Shown here: positions 14,782-21,469 of the stretch, in pieces
How positions within the stretch are numbered: position 1 is the stretch's first letter
How the letters are laid out: each line of letters opens with the position of its first letter
Assembly: GCA_013003805.1 (NCBI GenBank)
Contig: JABDII010000312.1
Location: forward strand, 1-26,056
DNA from: Gemmatimonadales bacterium
GTDB taxonomy: Bacteria > Gemmatimonadota > Gemmatimonadetes > Gemmatimonadales > GWC2-71-9
Direction of reading: 5' to 3'
Length of the DNA: 26,056 bases
Made by a program: the position numbers and the translations under genes
Notes under the pieces: generated by a model
The model's input: only the letters and a program-made list of their open reading frames with translations
Told to the model about the DNA's origin: nothing
Databases searched by the model: none

Positions 14782-16011
14782 ATGTCCCTTGCGCCCGTCT
14801 CGAAGATTCGCGCTGATTTTCCAGCCCTCGACCGGCGTCACCTTGGCCAGCCAGTCGCATACTTCGATGGCCCCGGCGGCACGCAAGTTCCCCGGGCGGT
14901 CACCTCGGCGATGGCGGACTATCTGCACCACCACAACGCCAACACCCACTGGGGCTATCCGACCAGCACCGAGACGGACACCGCCCTGGCAGAAGCGCGG
15001 ACCACGTTCGGCCATTTCCTGGGCGCTGATCCCGACGAGGTCGTGTTCGGGGCCAACATGACGACGCTGACGCTGCACGCATCGCGGGCCCTCGCCCGAT
15101 CGTTCCCCGTCGGCGCGGAACTCGTGGTGACCGAACTAGATCACCATGCCAACGTCGACCCGTGGCGTGAGTTGACCAAGGACTTCGCCGTCACGGTCCG
15201 GACAGCGAGAATGACATCCGAGACGGGGCAGCTCGATTGGGACGACCTGGAACAGCAGGTGACGTCGCGAACGGCCCTGTTGGCCATTGGGGCCGCCTCG
15301 AACGCCCTCGGCACCATTAGCGATGTGCGGCGCGCCGCCGATCTCGCCCATGGCGTCGGCGCGCTAGTGTACGTGGACGGCGTGCACTATGCACCCCACC
15401 TCCTTCCCGATGTCCACGCCCTCGGCGCCGATTTCTTTGCGTGCTCGCCCTACAAGTTCTACGGCCCTCACTTGGGAGTGCTCTGGGGGCATCGGGCATT
15501 GCTCGATCGCGTCGATGCTCCCCGGCTCCTTCCCGCGGGCCAGGCGGCGCCGGAGCGTTTCGAGACCGGCACGCTCAACCACGAGGGCATCGTGGGCGCG
15601 GCCGCCGCGGTGGAGTGGCTGGCCTCGCTCGGCGGTGCGGCAGGTTCTGAGCGCGAGCGTCTCGCGCGGGTGTTTGCGAAACTCAGCGAGCGCGAGAATG
15701 CGCTCGCGGGGCGGATGTGGCAGGGACTCGAGGCCATCGACGGTGTCACGCTCTATGGCCCGCCCCCAGGCACCCCGCGCACTGCCACAGCGGTGTTCAC
15801 GGTCGCCGGTCGCGGGACGGAAGAGGTTACGCGCCTCCTCGCTGAGCGTGCGGTGTTCACCTCGCACGGTGACTTCTACGCCCAGACGGTGGTCGAGCGG
15901 CTGGGGCTCTCGCCCGATGGGCTCGTGCGAGCCGGCGCTGCCTGCTACACCACCGAGGATGAGGTCGATCGGCTGATCACCGGCGTTCGGGAGATCGTGA
16001 GCCTCCAGTAA
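14782..16011 (+). CDS. Cysteine-desulfurase-like PLP enzyme (class V aminotransferase) lacking the catalytic cysteine
   Basis: 409 residues from the ATG at 14782. Fold-type I class V landmarks are FDGPGGTQVP near the N-terminus, ELDHHANVDPW (His121/His122 region), VDGVHYAPH (Asp199, His202) and ACSPYKFYGPHLG with Lys225 as the PLP lysine, then ETGTLNHEG. The overall pattern fits the SufS-like subfamily often annotated as 'cysteine desulfurase-like, VC1184 family'. The segment that should hold the persulfide cysteine in SufS/NifS reads FTSHGDFYAQ here and has no cysteine. Sulfur transfer by the usual route is therefore unlikely; a selenocysteine-lyase, C-S lyase or other PLP reaction is possible. 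No suf genes are nearby. It probably has its own promoter. Confidence 0.85.
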   Translation: MSLAPVSKIRADFPALDRRHLGQPVAYFDGPGGTQVPRAVTSAMADYLHHHNANTHWGYPTSTETDTALAEARTTFGHFLGADPDEVVFGANMTTLTLHASRALARSFPVGAELVVTELDHHANVDPWRELTKDFAVTVRTARMTSETGQLDWDDLEQQVTSRTALLAIGAASNALGTISDVRRAADLAHGVGALVYVDGVHYAPHLLPDVHALGADFFACSPYKFYGPHLGVLWGHRALLDRVDAPRLLPAGQAAPERFETGTLNHEGIVGAAAAVEWLASLGGAAGSERERLARVFAKLSERENALAGRMWQGLEAIDGVTLYGPPPGTPRTATAVFTVAGRGTEEVTRLLAERAVFTSHGDFYAQTVVERLGLSPDGLVRAGAACYTTEDEVDRLITGVREIVSLQ

Positions 16012-16032
16012 CACTCACTCCAGCGGACGGGA

Positions 16033-16039
16033 TATCTTG
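16033..16039 (+). promoter_or_regulatory. Candidate -10 element (TATCTTG) upstream of dtd
   Basis: TATCTTG lies 32 nt before the dtd ATG in a 60-nt intergenic space. There is no good -35 hexamer at 16-18 nt. Similar hexamers occur before several other genes in this window; see the findings. Confidence 0.3.
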
Positions 16040-16071
16040 TTCCCGAGTCAGTGCCTGAGATCGGAGTCTCC

Positions 16072-16515
16072 ATGCGCGTCGTACTCCAACGGGTTCGCCA
16101 AGCTTCGGTTGTCGTTGCCGGCCAAGTCACCGGTGCCATCGGCACCGGCTACTGCCTGCTCGTTGGATTCGAGCAGGATGATCGCTCCTCGGAAGTCGAT
16201 TGGATGGCCGACAAAGTGGTCGGACTCCGGCTCTTTGCTGACGACGCCGGGAAAATGAATCGCTCGTTGGACGAAGTCGGTGGAGAGATACTCGTCGTGT
16301 CTCAATTCACGCTGTACGGCGACGTGCAAAAGGGCCGCCGTCCGTCCTTCGTGCACGCCGCCAGACCCGAGGTGGCGGTGCCTCTCTACGAGCGGTTCAT
16401 CGCAGCGCTCAGAGAGAGAGGTGTGGGAGTGGCCACGGGAGAGTTTGGGGCGATGATGGAGGTCGAGATCCACAACGACGGGCCCGTGACCCTCATCCTG
16501 GAGCGTTCGCCATGA
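16072..16515 (+). CDS. dtd: D-aminoacyl-tRNA deacylase (D-Tyr-tRNA deacylase)
   Basis: 147 residues, the family length. The ATG at 16072 is chosen because MRVVLQRVRQASV is the conserved N-terminus and GGAG lies about 6 nt upstream. The active-site motif SQFTLYGDVQKGRRPSF is intact, and the C-terminal GPVTL loop of the DTD fold is present. The enzyme removes D-amino acids (and glycine from tRNA-Ala) mischarged onto tRNAs. Its stop overlaps the maf ATG (ATGA), so the two are translationally coupled. Confidence 0.96.
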   Translation: MRVVLQRVRQASVVVAGQVTGAIGTGYCLLVGFEQDDRSSEVDWMADKVVGLRLFADDAGKMNRSLDEVGGEILVVSQFTLYGDVQKGRRPSFVHAARPEVAVPLYERFIAALRERGVGVATGEFGAMMEVEIHNDGPVTLILERSP

Positions 16516-17084
16516 GCCAGGACACCCTGGTGCTTGCCAGCCGGTCCCCACGGCGTAAACACCTCCTGGAAATGCTGGGAATTACCGTGCGGGTCCAGCC
16601 CTCGGCTGTCGAGGAAGTGCGACGGACTGGGGAATCTCCCGAGGAACACGCGATTCGGCTGGCGAAGGAAAAGGCGGAGAGTGTGCCTGGCGACCTCGTG
16701 TTGGGTGCGGACACCATCGTCGTGTTGGGCGAGGAGGTGCTCGAGAAGCCGCGTGACGAAGCCCAAGCACTCGAAATGCTCCTGAAGCTCCAAGGAAAGA
16801 CCCATCAGGTCATGACCGCAGTGGCCCTGAAGGCGGGTGGCAAGCTCTATTCAGCGTGTGACCGGACCGCGGTGACCTTCCTGCCTGCGGATGAAGCCTT
16901 TCTCCGCGCCTACGTCGAAACCGGCGAGCCGATGGACAAGGCCGGTGCCTACGGTATCCAGGGGTTTGGTGCGGTCCTAGTGGAGCGGGTCGAGGGAGAC
17001 TTCTTCAGCGTGATGGGGCTTCCGCTTCGCCTCGTGGCGGAACTCCTGGCGCGGGCCGGTCGTCCCTATCACTTCACACGGTAA
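16512..17084 (+). CDS. maf: Maf-family nucleoside triphosphate pyrophosphatase (YhdE-like)
   Basis: 190 residues. Motifs: LASRSPRRKHLLEMLGI at the N-terminus, LGADTIVVLG with the metal-binding Asp, and EPMDKAGAYGIQGFGA with catalytic acidic and lysine residues, then GDFFSVMGLPL. The last patterns match the dTTP/UTP pyrophosphatase branch (YhdE) rather than the YceF m7GTP branch. Maf proteins hydrolyse modified or canonical pyrimidine triphosphates. The ATG overlaps the dtd stop. Its 3' end overlaps the 3' end of the convergent adenylate cyclase gene by 16 nt. Confidence 0.94.
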   Translation: MSQDTLVLASRSPRRKHLLEMLGITVRVQPSAVEEVRRTGESPEEHAIRLAKEKAESVPGDLVLGADTIVVLGEEVLEKPRDEAQALEMLLKLQGKTHQVMTAVALKAGGKLYSACDRTAVTFLPADEAFLRAYVETGEPMDKAGAYGIQGFGAVLVERVEGDFFSVMGLPLRLVAELLARAGRPYHFTR

Positions 17085-18700
17085 ATCGCGATCGGCTGTG
17101 CCCGTCCCTTGAGCGGCATAGCGTCGATGCGCTCGACTTCCGGCGAGGTAGTAAGCCGTTGATAGAATGGCTCGGTGAGGAGGACCTCGCCCGCGCCGGC
17201 CTGCGTACAGAGGCGGGACGCCACATTCACCGCGTCGCCGATGACCGTGTATTCCAGTCGCCGTTGGCTGCCGATGTTCCCCGCGAAGACTTCGCCGTAG
17301 TTGATGCCGATCCCCACGCCGATGGTAGGCCGGCCGGCGGCGGCCCATTTTGCATTCAAGGCCTCGATTGAGCTCTGCATGGCCCTGGCGGCGCGCATCG
17401 CGCTGTCGGCATCGTCGTCGCGTGCGATCGGCGCGCCCCACAGTGCCAGGATCGCATCCCCGACGAACTTGTCCAGAGTCCCACCGTGCTCGAATATGAC
17501 TTCTACCATCTCCGTGAAGTACTCGCTGAGCAGTTGAGCGATCGCGTCGGGCGTCATGCTTTCGGACATCGTCGTGAAACCGCGGATGTCGCTGAAGAGG
17601 ATCGTGATGGGGCGTTTCTCGCCGCCTGGCCCGGCGCCTTCCTGCTGCTCGGCGATCTCCGCCGCCACGTTCGGGGCGAAGTAGCGCTCGAAATTGGATC
17701 GAACGAGAGCCTCGTGCCGCACGCGTTCGGCATCCCGCAATCGGTGAAGCGTCGCCGCCGCAATACCACTGAATCCGATCAGGAACTGAAGGTCTTCATC
17801 GCTGAAGGCCGCCGTGGCTGTGAGGCTGTCGACGTAGAGGATGCCGAGAACTTCATCGGCGCTGGCCATGAGCGGAGTGCACATTGCGCTGCGCACGCTC
17901 TGCATCAGGACGGACTGGCCCTGGAAGCGCGTATCGGCTGCCGCGTTGTCCGTCATGATGGCGACACGTTCCTGCACCGCCTTTTGCGCGATTGAGCGCG
18001 GGACGTGGCGCAGCTTGCCGTCGCCCAGACGGCTCTTGGACACGCGGGGCACCAACTCCCCTGTGCTCGGGTCGCTGAGCAGGACGGACACCCGATCGAC
18101 GTTCATGACCTCGAAGGTCATGTCTACGACGGATTCCAGGAGGTTGGCGGGTTCGAACTCGCTGGCCAGCTTCTGTGAAACACCCAGAAGCAGGGCCATC
18201 TTTTTGGCGAGCCGTTCTTCGTCCGTCTTTCCCTCGACCCGAAGCAGACCCGGACCGGATGGACCCTCTTCGAGGTCAGGAAGACCGGTCGCGACTCCGC
18301 CGTGGACGGCGACTTGACGAACGATGGTCCCGCCGGGCGCTGGTACCGCGCCACCGCCTGCCGGTTCGGCACCCGGCGTGTCCTCCGCGCGGAGCTGGCA
18401 CACCACCTTGCCAAAACAGACGGCGTCGCCGGGCGCGAGCTTGCTCTGATGGATTCTCTCGCCGTTGACGAACGTACCGTTCGAGCTCTCGCAATCGGTG
18501 ATCGTGGCCCCGTCCTCACGGACCGAGAGTTCGGCGTGCCGGCGGGATATCGTCGGGTCGTAGAGCGCGATGTCACTCGCCGCGCCCCGGCCCACCACGT
18601 AGGTCCTCCCTGGCGTGAGGTCAAAGCGCTCGTTCCCATCGACGCGAACGAGGTGCATGACCGATGTCGGGGGAGATGGCATGGCGTGGTCCGGGTTCAC
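17069..18700 (-). CDS. FHA-GAF-class III adenylate cyclase
   Basis: 543 residues. An N-terminal FHA domain (about 17-100) shows VVGRGAASD, ISRRHAE and SSNGTFVNG, so it should bind a phosphothreonine partner. A low-complexity Pro/Gly/Ala linker (about 106-150) follows, then a GAF domain (about 165-322) for ligand sensing or dimerisation, then a class III cyclase domain (about 360-540). Catalytic residues are visible: metal Asp371 (FSDIRGF) and Asp415, purine-specifying Lys411 (DKFVGDA) and Thr485 (EYTVIGD), and transition-state Asn492 and Arg496. The Lys/Thr pair predicts ATP rather than GTP. No membrane span is seen. The start is a GTG at 18700 overlapping the stop of the lipoprotein gene (TAGTG); ATGs at 18682 and 18658 are alternatives. 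Confidence 0.93.
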   Translation of the reverse strand: MNPDHAMPSPPTSVMHLVRVDGNERFDLTPGRTYVVGRGAASDIALYDPTISRRHAELSVREDGATITDCESSNGTFVNGERIHQSKLAPGDAVCFGKVVCQLRAEDTPGAEPAGGGAVPAPGGTIVRQVAVHGGVATGLPDLEEGPSGPGLLRVEGKTDEERLAKKMALLLGVSQKLASEFEPANLLESVVDMTFEVMNVDRVSVLLSDPSTGELVPRVSKSRLGDGKLRHVPRSIAQKAVQERVAIMTDNAAADTRFQGQSVLMQSVRSAMCTPLMASADEVLGILYVDSLTATAAFSDEDLQFLIGFSGIAAATLHRLRDAERVRHEALVRSNFERYFAPNVAAEIAEQQEGAGPGGEKRPITILFSDIRGFTTMSESMTPDAIAQLLSEYFTEMVEVIFEHGGTLDKFVGDAILALWGAPIARDDDADSAMRAARAMQSSIEALNAKWAAAGRPTIGVGIGINYGEVFAGNIGSQRRLEYTVIGDAVNVASRLCTQAGAGEVLLTEPFYQRLTTSPEVERIDAMPLKGRAQPIAIYRVK

Positions 18701-19302
18701 TACCGGGGGGCCGCGACCAAGTACCGGCCGGCGCCCGGGATCCGGGCTGCCAAGTTGTCTGAGGCCGGTTGGGTTGATGGCAGGAGAATGATGCGGCCGT
18801 CATCAGTCACCCGTCCAATCCCCAGCGCGCGCTCGAACGCGGCGCGGCTCGCATAACGTCCGCGAATCGCGACGGGCGGGGAGAAATGCACCGGGTATTT
18901 GAAGGTCAGCGTCGCACCTCCGGCAAGCGGCCCACTCGCCTCGACGTCCACCCCGTAGAGCCCCGGCCTCGGGCGGACGGCCACGCGGAGCGAATCCCGA
19001 CTGCCGGCCCCCGAATCCGGAGGGACGGCCAGTTCAGCGAAGACCGTGTTGTCCGGCGGGCCGTGCCGGAGAATCACGACCCGGCCGGCACGTCGCGCGA
19101 AGCTGACCACCGTATCGTTGGGCGATGCTCCCCATGCCTCCAAAACCAGCACGCTGTCGCGCGGGAGCACGCGAGTTGGCTGACGTGGCGCCGCCGCCGC
19201 CGGAGCGCTAGGCGGTGGAGCGGCACTCGCGCACCCCAGGCACAGACCGGCCATGAGCCACCATCGCCTTGCCCGGCCCATGCCTCCGTCGGATATTCCC
19301 AT
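18700..19302 (-). CDS. Probable lipoprotein of unknown function
   Basis: 200 residues from the ATG at 19302, chosen because GAGAGG (19314-19309) precedes it by 6 nt; an ATG at 19281 is an alternative. The N-terminus has basic residues (GRARRWW), a short hydrophobic stretch and Cys24 in LCLGCAS, an imperfect lipobox, followed by a Pro/Ala-rich tether. The mature part has beta-rich, Val/Arg/Gly-rich segments such as DSVLVLEAWG and RPGLYGVDVEASG, perhaps an immunoglobulin-like fold, but I recognise no family. It is directly followed by the cyclase gene with overlapping stop and start codons, so the two are probably co-expressed. It diverges from the outer-membrane protein gene. Confidence 0.7.
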   Translation of the reverse strand: MGISDGGMGRARRWWLMAGLCLGCASAAPPPSAPAAAAPRQPTRVLPRDSVLVLEAWGASPNDTVVSFARRAGRVVILRHGPPDNTVFAELAVPPDSGAGSRDSLRVAVRPRPGLYGVDVEASGPLAGGATLTFKYPVHFSPPVAIRGRYASRAAFERALGIGRVTDDGRIILLPSTQPASDNLAARIPGAGRYLVAAPR

Positions 19303-19305
19303 GCG

Positions 19306-21330
19306 ATGCCTCTCGTAGTGCTTCTGCTCGCCGTCGCGCTCCTGGCGGCGCCACTTCCCGCGCAGGAATGGAACACGCCCGAGGCCGCCACTCTGGTCCG
19401 GCGGGCGGTTGAACGACGCCTCGAGACCGAGGCTGATTCGGGCCTCACGGCATACCGCGCCCGGGCACACGGGTTCGTCTTCTTCCTCGCCCAAGTTGGG
19501 GACGGGTTTCGGGAGCCCCCACGCTTGGTCAAGGCCGATGAACTCGATGTCGAAGTGTATTGGCGAGCACCCGGACGGAGCAAGCAGGTCATTCTCGGTT
19601 GGCGCGACGGGTCCTTCCTCCCGACCGACATCAGCTATCACCGAGACCACCTCGGCATCGTGACGAACAACTTCGGTCACCTGATCCGACTGGGCGAAGG
19701 AGACGAGGTTCGTGACGCGATCCATCCCCTCTCGCCCCAGGGTCTCACCCTGTACGACTATGCGCTGCAAGACTCGATCCGCATCCGCTCGGGGCAGGGG
19801 GAGCTTACCGTGCACGAGGTGCTCGCCCGGCCTCGGGACCCCGGGCGCCCGCTGGTGGTCGGGACGCTCTATGTCGACGCCGCGACGGCAGAGCTGGTGC
19901 GGTTCCGATTCAGTTTCACGCGGGCGGCCTACCGCGAACCCCAGCTCGAGGACATCACCGTCGTGCTCGAGAACGCGCTGCACGAGGGGCGCTACTGGCT
20001 TCCTTTCCAGCAGGAGATCGAGATCCGCCGCCGGACCACGTGGCTCGAATTCCCCGCCCGCGGCATCATCCGCGGCCGTTGGGAAATCGGAGCGTACGAG
20101 TTGAACGCGGCCTTCCCTCCCGAGGTTTTGGCGGGGCCCAGCATCGGTGGGCTCACCGTGGCCCAGGATTCGGGCTATGCGTGGACGACCCCCCTGGCGG
20201 AAGCCATCGGTGACGTTGCTGCACCGATCAACCGGCAAGACATGGAAGAAATTCGCCTGGAGGTGGAAGAGATCGTCGGCACGCGAGCGCTCACCGCCAT
20301 CGCCCGCGGCAGACTCACCACGCGCTCGCTGAGTGAGATGCTCAAGGTTAACCGGGTCCAGGGACTCGCCTTGGGAATTGGCGGAGCCATCCCGCTCTTT
20401 TCCGGGCGATTAACGGTGAGGCCGTCGGTGGGACTCGGCACCTCAGACGGCCGGCTCACCGGGAGCCTCGTCTTGGAGACTCGCGGCGCGTGGCTGGGTG
20501 TGCGCCGGGATATCCGGGATCTGGCGGACTTTCCCGTCATCGCGCCGGTCCTGAACTCGATTCTCTCCCAGGAAGCGGGAGAAGACTACGGGGATTACGT
20601 CCTGGTCGAGTCGGCCGAGATAGGAGCACGCCACCGGTTGGGAACCCGCACCCGACTGGAGGGGAGCCTGGGCGTTGAGTCGGCCACCGGCGTCCTGGTG
20701 GAGGCCACCCCCGCCAACGGCACCTATCGCCCCAATCCAGACCTCGGAGCCCCGACCTACGGGGTTGCGCGTGTTCTGCTCGAGCGGGCTCCGGGGGGCA
20801 TCGCCCTGCGACACGACATCGGTGGGTCAGTCGCAATCGAGGCAGCCGATGGGCCCACCAGCTACATGAGGGTCACCGCGGAGGGTCGCTGGCGTGCCGG
20901 AATCGGCCGGACTGAGCTGCTCTCGCGCCTCTATGTCGGCCTGGGGACCGATCGTCTCCCCGCCTATCGGAGCTTTGTCGTGGGAGGCCGTGGAACCCTC
21001 GTCGGAGAGCCCTTCAGGGCCTACGGAGGGCGTCAAATGGCGCTGGCCCACCTGGAGTGGCGATTTGCAGTTCCCATCCCCGCACTTCGCCTGGGATCCT
21101 TCGCCTCGACCGGGAATAGGCTGGTTCTGGCGCCCTTCGTGGCCGGCGCCTGGAGCGCCCGGCCGGTGACCGGGAGCCCCTGGCCGGAGACCGATGGAAT
21201 ACGGCCTGTGGTAGGCGTAGCGGCGGAATGGTTTATGCGGCTGCTCCGGCTCGAGGCGGGCGTGAACCTGCGAGACGGGAGTCTTGGACTCACCGTGGAC
21301 ATTCACCGAGATTGGTGGCCCCTCCTGTAG
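19306..21330 (+). CDS. Outer-membrane beta-barrel protein, Omp85/DUF5686-like architecture
   Basis: 674 residues from the ATG at 19306. A clear Sec signal peptide (LLLAVALLAAPLPA) is probably cleaved after Ala19. Residues about 22-300 form a soluble, beta-rich periplasmic part with no motif I recognise. The C-terminal half alternates short beta-strands and turns (GALKL-like strands, VGLGTSDGRLTGSLVLETRG, LEGSLGVES), as in a barrel. The segment FVVGGRGTLVGEPFRAYGG followed by ALAHLEWRF resembles the Omp85 'GG-x-LRGY ... ElRF' region, although RGY is replaced. The enzyme-like or transport role is unknown. The upstream ribosome binding site is weak. The start lies only 3 nt from the divergent lipoprotein start. 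Confidence 0.75.
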   Translation: MPLVVLLLAVALLAAPLPAQEWNTPEAATLVRRAVERRLETEADSGLTAYRARAHGFVFFLAQVGDGFREPPRLVKADELDVEVYWRAPGRSKQVILGWRDGSFLPTDISYHRDHLGIVTNNFGHLIRLGEGDEVRDAIHPLSPQGLTLYDYALQDSIRIRSGQGELTVHEVLARPRDPGRPLVVGTLYVDAATAELVRFRFSFTRAAYREPQLEDITVVLENALHEGRYWLPFQQEIEIRRRTTWLEFPARGIIRGRWEIGAYELNAAFPPEVLAGPSIGGLTVAQDSGYAWTTPLAEAIGDVAAPINRQDMEEIRLEVEEIVGTRALTAIARGRLTTRSLSEMLKVNRVQGLALGIGGAIPLFSGRLTVRPSVGLGTSDGRLTGSLVLETRGAWLGVRRDIRDLADFPVIAPVLNSILSQEAGEDYGDYVLVESAEIGARHRLGTRTRLEGSLGVESATGVLVEATPANGTYRPNPDLGAPTYGVARVLLERAPGGIALRHDIGGSVAIEAADGPTSYMRVTAEGRWRAGIGRTELLSRLYVGLGTDRLPAYRSFVVGGRGTLVGEPFRAYGGRQMALAHLEWRFAVPIPALRLGSFASTGNRLVLAPFVAGAWSARPVTGSPWPETDGIRPVVGVAAEWFMRLLRLEAGVNLRDGSLGLTVDIHRDWWPLL

Positions 21331-21395
21331 GGAGCGGGCCGGTTATTGCGCTCGCCCGCGTTCGTGAACCCTGGCCTGGGTACCCTCCGGGGTCT

Positions 21396-21402
21396 TACCT
21401 TG
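21396..21402 (+). promoter_or_regulatory. Candidate -10 element (TACCTTG) upstream of the GspE/PilB-receiver gene
   Basis: TACCTTG lies 67 nt before the ATG, in the 139-nt space after the outer-membrane protein gene. No convincing -35 hexamer is present. The space also holds GCGGGC/GCCCGC (21334-21359), a short inverted repeat with a 14-nt loop, without a T-run. Nothing else is supported there. Confidence 0.25.
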
Positions 21403-21469
21403 CACCCAGTGCCAGTGGCGTTGGCCGAACTCTGGTGCCTTCCGAAAACGGAGTTGAACGAGCTTTCGA

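Noticed and set aside
14596..15078. 160-codon minus-strand frame over the glmS end and next gene
   Set aside because: It is the antisense of the conserved GlmS C-terminus and of the desulfurase-like N-terminus, a common artefact.
18886..19305. Upstream extension of the outer-membrane protein frame
   Set aside because: It is antisense to the lipoprotein gene and precedes a clean signal peptide at 19306.
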